In this document: positions 17,162-26,548 of the stretch, one piece after another
Layout: the number at the start of each line of letters is the position of its first letter
Position numbering within the stretch: position 1 is the first letter of the stretch
Assembly (NCBI GenBank): GCA_000272025.2
Contig: AKCV02000004.1
Location: 1 to 64,000 of the forward strand
Source: Imbroritus primus
GTDB taxonomy: Bacteria; Pseudomonadota; Gammaproteobacteria; Burkholderiales; Burkholderiaceae
Reading direction: 5' to 3'
DNA: 64,000 nt
Translations under genes and position numbers: made by a program
Notes under the pieces: model-generated
Told to the model about the DNA's origin: nothing
Seen by the model: the letters and a program-made list of their open reading frames with translations, nothing else
Database searches by the model: none

Positions 17162-18352
17162 TCAGAACGTCCCGCCCGGCACCCGCACCCAGCCTTCCAT
17201 CAGCACCCGCGCGCTGCGGCTCATGATGGCCTTGGTGACGGTCCATGCGCCGTCGGCCTCGCGCGCTTCTGCGCCGACGCGCAATGTGCCGGACGGATGG
17301 CCGAAGCGTACGGCCTGCCGGGTGCCGCCACCGGCCGCGAGGTTGACCAGCGTGCCGGGAATCGCTGCGGCGGTGCCGATGGCCACCGCTGCCGTGCCCA
17401 TCATGGCGTGATGCAGCTTGCCCATCGACAGGGCGCGTACCAGCAGGTCGATGTCGCCGGCCGCCACGGCCTTGCCGCTCGATGCCGTGTAGCTGGCCGG
17501 TTTGGCGACGAAGGCGACTTTTGGCGTGTGCTGGCGCGTCGCGGCCTGTTCGAGTGAGGAAATCAGCCCCATGCGCAGCGCGCCGTGTGCGCGGATGGTT
17601 TCGAACATCGCCAGCGCCGTGGGGTCGCTGTTGATGTCGTCCTGCAGTTCCGTGCCGGTGTAGCCGATGGCGTCGGCGTTGATGAAGATCGTGGGAATGC
17701 CGGCGTTGATCAGCGTGGCCTGCAGTGCGCCGACGCCGGGCACCTCGAGCGTATCAATGAGATTGCCGGTAGGGAACATCGCACCGCCGCCGTCGCCATC
17801 GTCTTCGGCCGGGTCCATGAATTCGAGCTGCACTTCGGCGGCGGGAAAAGTCACGCCATCGAGCTCGAAGTCGCCGGTTTCCTGTACCGCGCCGTTGGTC
17901 ATCGGCACGTGTGCAATGATGGTCTTGCTGATGTTTGCCTGCCAGATGCGGATGGTGGCCATGCCGTCGCGCGGCACGCGCGCGGGGTCGACCAGGCCGT
18001 TGCTGATGGCGAACGGGCCGACGGCGGCCGAAAGATTGCCGCAGTTGCCGCTCCAGTCGACGAAGGGCTGGTCGATGGAGACCTGGCCAAACAGATAGTC
18101 CACGTCATGATCGGGGCGCGTGCTGCGCGAGACGATCACGGTCTTGCTGGTGCTCGAGGTGGCGCCGCCCATGCCGTCGATCTGTTTGCCGTAGGGGTCG
18201 GGGCTGCCGATCACGCGTTGCAGCAGGGCGTCGCGCGCGGCGCCGGGCGTCTGCGCCGCGGCGGGCAGGTCTTCCAGGCGGAAGAACACGCCCTTGCTGG
18301 TGCCGCCGCGCATGTAGGTGGCGGAAATCTTGATCTGCGGAGCGTAGCTCAT
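17162..18352 (-). CDS. prpF: 2-methylaconitate isomerase (AcnD accessory protein)
   Basis: The 396-residue protein opens with KISATYMRGGTSKGVFFRLEDLP and contains DGMGGATSSTSKTVIVSRS, both diagnostic of PrpF. It belongs to the diaminopimelate-epimerase fold and interconverts cis- and trans-2-methylaconitate, allowing the AcnD route of the methylcitrate cycle to operate. It is the last gene of the prpB-prpC-acnD-prpF operon, 150 bp after acnD. Its start is well supported by family alignment at MSYAPQIKISATYMRGG. Confidence 0.95.
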   Translation of the reverse strand: MSYAPQIKISATYMRGGTSKGVFFRLEDLPAAAQTPGAARDALLQRVIGSPDPYGKQIDGMGGATSSTSKTVIVSRSTRPDHDVDYLFGQVSIDQPFVDWSGNCGNLSAAVGPFAISNGLVDPARVPRDGMATIRIWQANISKTIIAHVPMTNGAVQETGDFELDGVTFPAAEVQLEFMDPAEDDGDGGGAMFPTGNLIDTLEVPGVGALQATLINAGIPTIFINADAIGYTGTELQDDINSDPTALAMFETIRAHGALRMGLISSLEQAATRQHTPKVAFVAKPASYTASSGKAVAAGDIDLLVRALSMGKLHHAMMGTAAVAIGTAAAIPGTLVNLAAGGGTRQAVRFGHPSGTLRVGAEAREADGAWTVTKAIMSRSARVLMEGWVRVPGGTF

Positions 18353-18502
18353 GATGGTCCGGTCTCAAAGGATGGGGAGCAATGGCTCGGTCTGGCATCT
18401 GGTGCGCGTGACGCGCACGGCTGTACTGGATTGCCGGCCATTTGCTCCGATGGATTGGGTGGTACATGGCAGCGCAGTGTTCCGTGTTGCGCTGCCATGT
18501 CG

Positions 18503-21106
18503 TCACGCGGTCCGCGACGATTCGAGGAAGTCCTGCGCAAACCGCTGGAGCACGCCGCCGGCCTCGTAAATCGATACTTCCTCGTCAGAGTCGAGGCGGC
18601 AGGTGACCGTGGCCTCGACTGTGCTGCCGTCCTTGCGGCGGATTACCAGCGTGAGGTCGGCGCGCGGCTGGCGCTGGCCGAGCACGTCGAAGGTTTCGGT
18701 GCCGTCGATGCCCAGCGTCTTGCGGTTCATACCTGGCTTGAACTCGAGCGGCAGCACGCCCATGCCGATCAGGTTGGTGCGGTGGATGCGCTCGAACCCT
18801 TCGGCTACGATCGCTTCCACGCCGGCCAGCCGCACGCCCTTGGCGGCCCAGTCGCGCGACGATCCCTGGCCGTAGTCGGCGCCGGCAATGATGATCAACG
18901 GCTGCTTGCGGTCCATATAGGTCTCGATCGCCTCCCACATGCGTACGACCTTGCCATCCGGCTCGATGCGCGCCAGGGAGCCTTTCTTGACCGCGCCATC
19001 GACCACTGCCATTTCGTTCAGCAGCGTCGGGTTGGCGAAGGTGGCGCGTTGCGCAGTAAGGTGGTCGCCGCGGTGCGTAGCGTAGGAGTTGAAGTCTTCT
19101 TCCGGCAGGCCCATCTTGGCGAGATACTCGCCGGCTGCACTGTTCAACAGGATGGCATTGGACGGCGACAGGTGATCGGTGGTGATGTTATCGCCCAACA
19201 CAGCCAGCGGACGCATGCCGCGCAGCGTGCGTTCCCCGGCCAGTGCGCCTTCCCAGTAGGGCGGGCGGCGGATGTAGGTGCTCTGCGGCCGCCAGTCGTA
19301 CAGCGGGCTGCCCTGTTCGCCGCTATCCACGGACAGCGCGAACATCGGTTCGTACACCTTGCGGAACTGCTCCGGCTTGACGCTCTTGGCCACAATGGCA
19401 TCGATCTCTGCGTCGGTGGGCCAGATGTCCTTGAGCGTCACGGGCCTGCCCTGCGCATCGGTGCCGAGCACATCCTGTTCGATATCGAAACGGATTGTGC
19501 CGGCAATGGCATAAGCCACGACCAGTGGCGGCGAAGCGAGAAAGGCCTGCTTGGCATACGGGTGGATGCGGCCGTCGAAGTTGCGGTTGCCCGACAGCAC
19601 GGCCGTGGCGTACAGGTCGCGGTCGATGATTTCCTGCTGGATCCTGGGGTCGAGCGCGCCGGACATGCCATTGCAGGTGGTGCAGGCAAAGGCGACGATG
19701 CCAAAGCCGAGTTTCTCCAGATCAGGTAGCAGGCCGGATTCCTGCAGGTACAGTTCGACGGCTTTCGAGCCAGGCGCGAGCGAGCTTTTGACCCAGGGCT
19801 TGCGCGTCAGGCCACGTGCATTGGCATTGCGCGCCAGCAGGGCGGCGGCGATCACGTTACGGGGGTTGCTGGTGTTGGTGCAGCTGGTAATGGCGGCGAT
19901 GATCACCGCGCCGTCAGGCATGGTGCCTTCGCCCTGTGCCGGCATGGCCCAGTCGGCGGCGATGCCGCGCGCGGCCAGGTCCGAGGTTGGCAGGCGCTTG
20001 TGCGGATTCGATGGGCCGGCCATATTGCGCACCACGCTCGACAGGTCGAACTTCAGCACGCGTTCGTACTGTGCCTGCTGCAGCGTATCGGCCCACAGGC
20101 CGGCGGGTTTCGCATAGGTTTCGACGAGCGCCACCTGGGCATCGTCGCGGCCGGTGAGGCGCAGGTAGTCAAGGGTCTGGTTGTCGATGTAGAACATCGC
20201 CGCCGTGGCGCCATACTCGGGCGCCATATTGGAAATGGTGGCGCGGTCGCCAAGCGTGAGGCTGGCGGCGCCGGGGCCGTAGAACTCCAGGTAGGCGCCG
20301 ACCACGCGCTCCTTGCGCAGGAATTCGGTCAGTGCCAGCACGATGTCGGTCGCGGTGATGCCGGGCTGGCGCTGGCCCGTGAGCTCGACGCCGACGATAT
20401 CGGGCAGGCGCATCCACGAGGCACGGCCGAGCATGACGTTCTCGGCTTCGAGCCCGCCCACGCCGATGGCGATCACGCCGAGCGCATCGACGTGCGGGGT
20501 GTGGCTATCGGTGCCGACGCAGGTGTCGGGAAAGGCCACCCCGTCCTGCACGTAGATCACGGGCGACATCTTCTCCAGGTTGATCTGGTGCATGATGCCG
20601 TTGCCCGGGGGAATCACATCCACGTTCTTGAAGGCTTTTTTCGTCCAGTTGATGAAATCAAAGCGATCTTCGTTGCGGCGGTCTTCGATGGCGCGGTTCT
20701 TGGCGAAGGCATCGGGATCGAAGCCACCGCATTCCACCGCCAGCGAGTGATCGACGATCAGCTGCACCGGCACCACCGGGTTGACCTTGGCCGGATCGCC
20801 GCCCTGGTCGGCAATCGCATCACGCAGGCCGGCGAGGTCGACCAGTGCGGTCTGGCCGAGAATGTCATGGCACACCACACGCGCCGGATACCACGGAAAA
20901 TCCAGGTCACGGCGGCGCTCGATCAACTGGCGCAGCGAGGCCTCGAGCGTGGCCGGATCGCAGCGGCGCACGAGGTTCTCGGCCAGCACGCGCGAGGTGT
21001 AGGGCAGGGTGGCATAGGCGCCGGGCTGGATGGCTTCGACGGCTGCGCGGGCGTCGTAGTAGTCGAGTTGAGTGCCCGGAAGCAGCTTGCGATGTGCAGT
21101 ATTCAT
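18503..21106 (-). CDS. acnD: Fe/S-dependent 2-methylcitrate dehydratase
   Basis: This aconitase-family enzyme has 867 residues. The three cluster-ligand cysteines are Cys409 in ITSCTNTSNP and Cys475 and Cys478 in ACTTCNGM. The GTDSHTPHVDALGVIAIGVGGLEAE motif near 198 and the C-terminal swivelling domain (YGQGSSRDWAAKGVRLAGVEAI) are intact. It dehydrates 2-methylcitrate to 2-methylaconitate and depends on PrpF, which is encoded next. The pair replaces the cofactor-free PrpD found in enterobacteria. A 200-bp gap with a strong hairpin separates it from prpC. Confidence 0.96.
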   Translation of the reverse strand: MNTAHRKLLPGTQLDYYDARAAVEAIQPGAYATLPYTSRVLAENLVRRCDPATLEASLRQLIERRRDLDFPWYPARVVCHDILGQTALVDLAGLRDAIADQGGDPAKVNPVVPVQLIVDHSLAVECGGFDPDAFAKNRAIEDRRNEDRFDFINWTKKAFKNVDVIPPGNGIMHQINLEKMSPVIYVQDGVAFPDTCVGTDSHTPHVDALGVIAIGVGGLEAENVMLGRASWMRLPDIVGVELTGQRQPGITATDIVLALTEFLRKERVVGAYLEFYGPGAASLTLGDRATISNMAPEYGATAAMFYIDNQTLDYLRLTGRDDAQVALVETYAKPAGLWADTLQQAQYERVLKFDLSSVVRNMAGPSNPHKRLPTSDLAARGIAADWAMPAQGEGTMPDGAVIIAAITSCTNTSNPRNVIAAALLARNANARGLTRKPWVKSSLAPGSKAVELYLQESGLLPDLEKLGFGIVAFACTTCNGMSGALDPRIQQEIIDRDLYATAVLSGNRNFDGRIHPYAKQAFLASPPLVVAYAIAGTIRFDIEQDVLGTDAQGRPVTLKDIWPTDAEIDAIVAKSVKPEQFRKVYEPMFALSVDSGEQGSPLYDWRPQSTYIRRPPYWEGALAGERTLRGMRPLAVLGDNITTDHLSPSNAILLNSAAGEYLAKMGLPEEDFNSYATHRGDHLTAQRATFANPTLLNEMAVVDGAVKKGSLARIEPDGKVVRMWEAIETYMDRKQPLIIIAGADYGQGSSRDWAAKGVRLAGVEAIVAEGFERIHRTNLIGMGVLPLEFKPGMNRKTLGIDGTETFDVLGQRQPRADLTLVIRRKDGSTVEATVTCRLDSDEEVSIYEAGGVLQRFAQDFLESSRTA

Positions 21107-21242
21107 GGTGTGGGTGCCGGGTGGGGTCTTGGGGAAACGTTATCGAAAGGCGGCTGGCGTGGTTCCGTGGTCATTGCCCAAGCACAAAGCTTGCGGCGAC
21201 ACATCCGGCAGCGGCATTGCGATAGCCTTCCTGTTCAGGATA

Positions 21243-21267
21243 GCCGCCGGACCTGACATCCGGCGGC
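21243..21267. repeat. Perfect 9-bp hairpin between prpC and acnD
   Basis: GCCGCCGGA (21243-21251) and TCCGGCGGC (21259-21267) form a perfect stem with a 7-nt loop in the 203-bp gap between two genes of one operon. No T tract follows on the minus strand, so it looks more like an mRNA-stabilising or attenuating structure than a full terminator. Confidence 0.5.
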
Positions 21268-21309
21268 AGCGTGGCGCGGCACATGCACTGATGCGTGCCG
21301 CGCCGTGCT

Positions 21310-22458
21310 TCAACGCTGGTCGAGCGGGACGAACTTGAGGTTCTCCGGTCCGACGTAGTTGGCGCTCGGGCGGATGATCTTATTGTCAATGCGCTGCTCA
21401 ATGATGTGCGCGCTCCAGCCTGCCGTGCGGGCGATCACGAACAGCGGCGTGAACATGGCCGTCGGCACGCCCATCATGTGGTAGCTCACCGCGCTGAACC
21501 AGTCGAGGTTGGGGAACATCTTCTTGATGTCCCACATCACCGTTTCCAGGCGCTCGGCAATGTCGAACATCTTGGTCGAGCCGGCTTCTTTCGACAGCTG
21601 CAGCGCGACTTCCTTGATCACCTTGTTGCGCGGATCGCCGATGGTGTACACGGGGTGGCCGAAGCCGATCACCACTTCCTTGGCCTCCACGCGGCGGCGG
21701 ATATCGGCCTCGGCATCGTCCGGCGATTCGTAGCGCTTCTGCACTTCGAAGGCAACTTCATTGGCGCCGCCGTGCTTGGGACCGCGCAGGGCGCCGATCC
21801 CGCCGCAGATGGCGGAGTACATATCGGAGCCGGTGCCAGCGACGACACGGGCGGTGAAGGTCGAGGCGTTGAATTCATGCTCGGCGTACAGGTTGAGCGA
21901 CACATGCATGGCCTTCACCCAGCTGTCCGATGGCTTTGCGCCATGCAGCAGGTGCAGGAAATGGCCGCCGATGGAATCGTCATCTGTTTCCACGTCGATG
22001 CGCTTGCCGTTGTGGCTGTAGTGGTACCAGTACAGCAGCATCGAGCCGAACGAGGCCATCAGGCGGTCGGCGATGTCGCGCGCGCCCGGCGTGTTGTGGT
22101 CATCCTTCTCGGGCAGGACTGTGCCAAGCACCGAGGCGCCGGTGCGCATCACGTCCATCGGATGGGCGCTGGCCGGCACGCATTCGAGCGCGGTCTTCAC
22201 ATTGGCGGGCAGGCCGCGCAGGGCCTTCAGCTTGGCCTTGTAGGCGGTCAGCTCGGCGCGGTTGGGCAGCGTACCGTGGACCAGCAGGTGGGCCACTTCC
22301 TCGAATTCGCAGGCGTCGGCAAGGTCGAGGATGTCGTAGCCGCGGTAGTGCAGGTCATTGCCGGTGCGGCCGACCGTACAGAGCGCGGTATTGCCAGCGG
22401 CAACGCCCGACAGGGCGACGGATTTCTTGGCTTTGGGGAGGACTTGTTCTCCGGACAT
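21310..22458 (-). CDS. prpC: 2-methylcitrate synthase
   Basis: The 382-residue citrate-synthase-fold protein starts [30 protein letters not shown], which is typical of PrpC. Catalytic segments are visible: [12 protein letters not shown], the histidine in [17 protein letters not shown], and the late [32 protein letters not shown] that distinguishes methylcitrate synthases from housekeeping citrate synthase. It condenses propionyl-CoA with oxaloacetate. It lies about 100 bp after prpB in the same operon. Confidence 0.96.
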   Translation of the reverse strand: MSGEQVLPKAKKSVALSGVAAGNTALCTVGRTGNDLHYRGYDILDLADACEFEEVAHLLVHGTLPNRAELTAYKAKLKALRGLPANVKTALECVPASAHPMDVMRTGASVLGTVLPEKDDHNTPGARDIADRLMASFGSMLLYWYHYSHNGKRIDVETDDDSIGGHFLHLLHGAKPSDSWVKAMHVSLNLYAEHEFNASTFTARVVAGTGSDMYSAICGGIGALRGPKHGGANEVAFEVQKRYESPDDAEADIRRRVEAKEVVIGFGHPVYTIGDPRNKVIKEVALQLSKEAGSTKMFDIAERLETVMWDIKKMFPNLDWFSAVSYHMMGVPTAMFTPLFVIARTAGWSAHIIEQRIDNKIIRPSANYVGPENLKFVPLDQR

Positions 22459-22554
22459 TTCTGGGTCTCCTGGTGTCTGCGCAAAGTGTGCGTCGTGGGT
22501 GCGTCCTGGGCGCGGCCGGCGACCGGACCGCGCAATGCATCGTGGGGGTGCTGA

Positions 22555-23445
22555 TCAGCCCTTGCCCTGGGCAAACAGGGCGTCGAGTTTCTGTTCGAAA
22601 TCGTGGTAGCCGATGCTGTCATACAGTTCCATGCGTGTCTGCATGGTATCGAGCACATTCTTCTGCGTGCCGTCGCGGCGGATCGCCTCGTAGACACGTT
22701 CGGCCGCCTTGTTCATGGCGCGGAAGGCCGACAGCGGGTAGAGGATCATGGCGACGCCAGCGCTGGCCAGTTCATCGCGCGTGAACAGCGGCGTCTGGCC
22801 GAATTCGGTGATGTTGGCCAGCACCGGTACCTGCACGGCATCGACAAACTTGCGGTACATGGCGAGATCCGTCATGGCTTCGGGGAAGATCGCATCGGCG
22901 CCGGCTTCCACACAGGCCACGGCGCGTTCGATGGCCTTGTCCAGGCCCTCGATAGCGAGCGCGTCGGTACGCGCCATGATGACGAAGTCAGGATCGGTAC
23001 GGGCATCCACGGCCGCCTTGATGCGGTCCACCATCTCGCCTTGCGAGACGATTTCCTTGTTCGGGCGATGGCCGCACCGCTTGGCGCCGACCTGATCCTC
23101 GATATGCATGGCGCCGGCACCGGCCTTGATCAGCGAGCGCGTGGTGCGCGCCACGTTGAAAGCCGACGAGCCGAAACCGGTATCCACATCGACCAGCAGC
23201 GGCACGTCGCACACGTCGGTGATGCGGCGCACATCGGTCAGCACATCGTCGAGACCGGAAATGCCGAGGTCCGGCAGACCCAGCGAGCCGGCCGCGACGC
23301 CGCCGCCCGAGAGGTAGATGGCGCGATAGCCTGCGCGTTTGGCGAGCAGGGCATGGTTGGCGTTGATGGCGCCGATGACCTGCAGGGGCTGTTCTTCGGC
23401 GAGCGCCAGGCGGAAACGGGCGCCGGCGGATGCGGGAATGGACAC
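22555..23445 (-). CDS. prpB: 2-methylisocitrate lyase
   Basis: I start this gene at a GTG (296 residues, [17 protein letters not shown] after the initiator). A GGAGG lies 8 nt upstream of it. A longer frame opens with ATG at 23496, but that ATG sits inside a sigma-54 promoter and would lie upstream of the transcription start. The lyase signature KRCGH is at residues 122-126 and the metal-binding DVDTGFG at 86-92. The enzyme splits 2-methylisocitrate to pyruvate and succinate. It is the first gene of the propionate operon. Confidence 0.95.
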   Translation of the reverse strand: MSIPASAGARFRLALAEEQPLQVIGAINANHALLAKRAGYRAIYLSGGGVAAGSLGLPDLGISGLDDVLTDVRRITDVCDVPLLVDVDTGFGSSAFNVARTTRSLIKAGAGAMHIEDQVGAKRCGHRPNKEIVSQGEMVDRIKAAVDARTDPDFVIMARTDALAIEGLDKAIERAVACVEAGADAIFPEAMTDLAMYRKFVDAVQVPVLANITEFGQTPLFTRDELASAGVAMILYPLSAFRAMNKAAERVYEAIRRDGTQKNVLDTMQTRMELYDSIGYHDFEQKLDALFAQGKG

Positions 23446-23480
23446 GGTGAATACCTCCGGAGTGGGTTGCGGCAGGTATC

Positions 23481-23495
23481 GCAAGGCGCGTGCCA
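23481..23495 (-). promoter_or_regulatory. Sigma-54 promoter of the prpBC-acnD-prpF operon
   Basis: The minus strand reads TGGCACGCGCCTTGC, matching the -24/-12 consensus TGGCAC-N5-TTGC exactly. Transcription should start near 23470, leaving a leader of about 25 nt before the GTG of prpB. The divergent prpR encodes a sigma-54 activator, which fits. Confidence 0.85.
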
Positions 23496-23529
23496 TATAA
23501 GAAATTACTTTTAATAAAATGCTTTACCT

Positions 23530-23558
23530 ATTGAATTTAAACAGAAATTTAATTCAAT
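23530..23558. promoter_or_regulatory. Inverted repeat upstream of the sigma-54 promoter
   Basis: ATTGAATT (23530-23537) and AATTCAAT (23551-23558) are perfect arms separated by 13 nt in a strongly AT-rich patch. Its place 35-60 bp upstream of the -24 box suits an IHF-type bend or an activator site. Which protein binds is not known from sequence. Confidence 0.4.
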
Positions 23559-23592
23559 GATTTGTGCGCCGCAGACGCGTTTCATTGTTGCA

Positions 23593-23628
23593 TTTCATTT
23601 TTGAAACATTGGTATTTCACATTGAAAT
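23593..23628. promoter_or_regulatory. Two tandem TTTCA/TGAAA palindromes, candidate PrpR sites
   Basis: TTTCA-N4-TGAAA at 23593-23606 and ATTTCA-CAT-TGAAAT at 23614-23628 share the same half-sites, 21-22 bp apart (two helical turns). They lie about 100-135 bp upstream of the -24 box, the usual distance for sigma-54 enhancer sites, and just before prpR, so they could serve both activation and autoregulation. Confidence 0.5.
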
Positions 23629-23690
23629 CCATGTGCAACGCGCCGATAATGAGACGTCCGTCATTTTCCGGCCACCGCCGGCTCCGTATC

Positions 23691-25694
23691 ATGGCCCCTG
23701 TTTCCTACCGTCCCCGTATCTGGGCCATCGGCATCAGCCGCCTGAACCGGGCGTTTGCCGAGTGGCTTCCTGTCTACGCCGACCAGGCTGATTTCCGCAT
23801 TCTCGACAAAGGCTTCGAGGCGGCGGCCGCTGCCATTGCCCGCGAGGTCCGCGAAGGCCGGCTCGACGCCGTGGTCTCGGGTGGGGCCAACGGGGCCTAC
23901 CTGCGCCAGCATGTCGATATTCCCGTCATTGTCGTCAAGGTCACTGGCTTTGATGTGCTCAATGCACTGGCGACCGCGCGCCAGCGTTCGTCCCGCATCG
24001 CGCTGGTGACGCATGCGGAGGTGTATCCCGAGGTCGAGGCGTTTTGCCGTGCCTTCGCACTGGCGATTCCTGCCTATACCTACCGGGCCGAAGAGGATGC
24101 CACCGCGCTGATCCAGACGCTACGGCAGGAGGGCGTGGAAGTGGTCGTCGGCCCCGGCATGGTGGCCGACCTGGCCGAGCGCGCCGGCATGGCAGCGGTG
24201 TTCCTGTATTCCGGCAGTTCGGTGCAGGGCGCGCTCGAAGATGCCATCGAGGCAGTGCGCCTGCGGCGCATCGAGGCCGGCCGGCGCGAGTATGTGAATG
24301 CGATTCTGGCGCACCTTGAGGAAGGTGTCGTGGCAGTGGACGAAAGCGGGCGCATCCAGTCGTTCAACCCGGCCATGGAGCGCCTGCTCGACATGCCGGC
24401 AGCCAGCGTGGTCGGGCGGCGCTGGCAATCGCTGGTGCCGTCGCTACCGCTCGAATCCGTCCTGGAAAGCGGCACGCGCGAGTTGGCGGCAATTCATCAC
24501 GTGCGCGGTAAGACCGTGGTGGTCAACCGCATTCCGCTACTCAGCGACGGACGCGCCACAGGCGCGGTGCTGACCATGCAGGATGCCAACGCCATCCACC
24601 GTGCCGACCGCAGCCTGCGCACGCGCACCCGCGCCCGGGCTGCTGGCGTGCGTTACACGCTCGACGATCTGCTTGGCGAGTCGCCCGCGATGCGCGAGGT
24701 GCGCGCGCTGGCGCAGCGCTATGCACAGGTCGATTCCACCGTGCTGATCCAGGGTGAGAGCGGTACCGGCAAGGAGGTCCTGGCACAGGGCATGCACCAG
24801 GCCAGTCCGCGCCATCCGTTTCCGTTCGTCGCGGTGAATTGCGCGGCATTTCCGGAGACGTTGCTGGAGAGCGAGCTGTTCGGCTACGAAGAGGGTGCGT
24901 TCAGCGGCGCGCGACGCGGCGGCAAGGTCGGGCTGATCGAGTCGGCGCACAACGGCACGCTGTTTCTCGACGAGGTGGGCGACATGCCGCCCGCCTTGCA
25001 GATCCGCCTCCTGCGGGTGTTGCAGGAGCGGCAGGGACAGCCGGTCGGCAGCCTTGATGCCGTGCCGGTGAATGTGCGCATTATTGCCGCCACGCACCGC
25101 GACCTGGCTGAGCTCGTGCGCCAGGGCGTATTCCGGCAAGACCTGTATTTCCGGCTCAATATCCTGAGCCTGCGCGTGCCGCCGCTGCGGACGCGGCGCG
25201 AGGATATCCGCCTGGTGGCGGAGGCGCTGTTCCGGCGCATCCAGCGTCGCCTGCAGCCGGGCGATCCGGTGCCGCTGCCGGATATCCTGGCGCAGCAGCT
25301 GGAGTGCTACGACTGGCCAGGCAATATCCGCGAGCTGGAAAACGTGCTGGAGCGGGTGGCGGTATTGATGGCGGGCGGACTGGAGGGGGTCGAAAGTCTT
25401 GCGCAAGCCGCACGTTCAGTGGCGCCTGAGCTGTTTGCCCTGCCCGCCCCCGCAGCGCCCATCCCCACGTCCGTTCCCGTGCTCCACGCGGCGGAGGCGC
25501 TGACGCGTGTATCGCGCGCCAGCGAGCTCGCGCATATCCGCGCCGTGCTGGCAGCGCATGGCGGGCGGCGCAACGAAGCCGCCCGTGCGCTCGGCATCAG
25601 CCCAACCACCCTGTGGCGACGCCTGAAGGCGGCCGACGCGCCGGACCAGGCACGCGATCGGCCGACCGACGCCGGAGGCGGCGACATGCAGTGA
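23691..25694 (+). CDS. prpR: Propionate catabolism sigma-54 activator
   Basis: The ATG starting MAPVSYRPRIWAIGISRLN gives 667 residues and begins where PrpR homology begins. An in-frame ATG 42 nt upstream is possible. Domains in order: PrpR N-terminal sensor (about 8-190), PAS (about 200-305), AAA+ (about 320-560) with Walker A GESGTGKE and the sigma-54 contact loop GAFSGA, and a Fis-type helix-turn-helix near the C-terminus (NEAARALGISPTTLWRRLK). The usual loop is GAFTGA, and Ser for Thr is conservative. The sensor responds to 2-methylcitrate in characterised members. It activates the divergent operon. Confidence 0.94.
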   Translation: MAPVSYRPRIWAIGISRLNRAFAEWLPVYADQADFRILDKGFEAAAAAIAREVREGRLDAVVSGGANGAYLRQHVDIPVIVVKVTGFDVLNALATARQRSSRIALVTHAEVYPEVEAFCRAFALAIPAYTYRAEEDATALIQTLRQEGVEVVVGPGMVADLAERAGMAAVFLYSGSSVQGALEDAIEAVRLRRIEAGRREYVNAILAHLEEGVVAVDESGRIQSFNPAMERLLDMPAASVVGRRWQSLVPSLPLESVLESGTRELAAIHHVRGKTVVVNRIPLLSDGRATGAVLTMQDANAIHRADRSLRTRTRARAAGVRYTLDDLLGESPAMREVRALAQRYAQVDSTVLIQGESGTGKEVLAQGMHQASPRHPFPFVAVNCAAFPETLLESELFGYEEGAFSGARRGGKVGLIESAHNGTLFLDEVGDMPPALQIRLLRVLQERQGQPVGSLDAVPVNVRIIAATHRDLAELVRQGVFRQDLYFRLNILSLRVPPLRTRREDIRLVAEALFRRIQRRLQPGDPVPLPDILAQQLECYDWPGNIRELENVLERVAVLMAGGLEGVESLAQAARSVAPELFALPAPAAPIPTSVPVLHAAEALTRVSRASELAHIRAVLAAHGGRRNEAARALGISPTTLWRRLKAADAPDQARDRPTDAGGGDMQ

Positions 25695-25808
25695 CATGCC
25701 CGCCAACCGCGCAGTCTTCCCGACACTGGTGCGGTGGCGGCTTGGCGGCGGGAAGCGTGCTGACTATGCTGGTGGAGGGAGGCCCTGTGCAATGAATAGG
25801 AGGACATC

Positions 25809-26279
25809 ATGTCAGTTTCCGCCACCATGCAGCAGTACATGCGCAGCAAAGGCTGCGAGTTTGAAGTGATGTGGCATCCCCATACCCGGACGAGCATGGA
25901 AACCGCCGAAGCGGCGCATATTCCGGGGGACCGTCTCGCCAAGGCGGTGCTGTTGTCCGACGCGCACGGTTACGTCGCCGTGGTGCTGCCGTCCACCTAC
26001 CATGTCGGCATGGCCGAACTGCGCGCCCGCACCGGGCGCGACCTGTCACTCGTGCCGGAGTGGGAGCTGCGCGAGCTGTTCAAGGATTGCGAAGCGGGGG
26101 CGATTCCCGCTGCCTGCCCTGCCTATGGCATGGAAACCTATCTCGACGAAAGCCTTGCCGCACAACCCGATGTGTATCTCGAAGGCGGCGATCACGAGGC
26201 CCTCATCCATATGCGCATCGACCAGTTTCTCGACCTTATGGAAGACGCTACGCGCACGCGCGTCGGCTATCGCATGTAA
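25809..26279 (+). CDS. YbaK/ProX-type aminoacyl-tRNA deacylase domain protein
   Basis: The 156-residue protein has a strong ribosome site (AGGAGG, 5 nt before ATG). It consists of a single YbaK/prolyl-tRNA-editing domain: the HPHTRTSMETAEAAHIPGDRLAKAVLLSD segment contains the conserved lysine (about Lys44) used to bind the misacylated tRNA end, and a GGDHEALIHM segment closes the domain. Such free-standing domains hydrolyse mischarged tRNA in trans or act as regulators. It is a single gene with its own terminator after prpR. Confidence 0.85.
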   Translation: MSVSATMQQYMRSKGCEFEVMWHPHTRTSMETAEAAHIPGDRLAKAVLLSDAHGYVAVVLPSTYHVGMAELRARTGRDLSLVPEWELRELFKDCEAGAIPAACPAYGMETYLDESLAAQPDVYLEGGDHEALIHMRIDQFLDLMEDATRTRVGYRM

Positions 26280-26298
26280 CGGCTTGGACCTCTGCGCG

Positions 26299-26333
26299 CC
26301 CGGCATACCGCAGCGGCATGCCGGGCTTTTTCT
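26299..26333 (+). terminator. Rho-independent terminator after the YbaK-type gene
   Basis: CCCGGCAT (26299-26306) pairs perfectly with ATGCCGGG (26318-26325) across an 11-nt loop and is followed by CTTTTTCTT. It lies 20 nt after the stop codon. Confidence 0.85.
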
Positions 26334-26548
26334 TGCGTGCAGGGAATGTCGCCCGTGCCACGCGTCATCCATTTCCGGACGGTCGGCGATCAGCAGAGTG
26401 CACGTTTGATCGGGATCGGGCGCATGCCTGCCCTTTTTCTGTGGGCCATGTCTGTGGTGTAAGCTGCACCAGCAATGGCGTCCGCGAAGCCGTATTGCCG
26501 GGTTCGGCGATATGGCGCGGGTGGTGCCGCAGACAGAAGGAGAAAATC

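Noticed and set aside
16746..17557. Plus-strand frames of up to 268 codons crossing the prpF 3' end
   Set aside because: They run antisense to prpF in its shadow frame and have no domain match or ribosome site.
17585..19729. 714-codon plus-strand ORF opposite prpF and acnD
   Set aside because: Antisense shadow of well-supported genes, lacking any protein family features.
23446..23496. N-terminal extension of prpB to the ATG at 23496
   Set aside because: The ATG is inside an exact sigma-54 promoter and would not be transcribed. A GTG with GGAGG upstream matches the family start.
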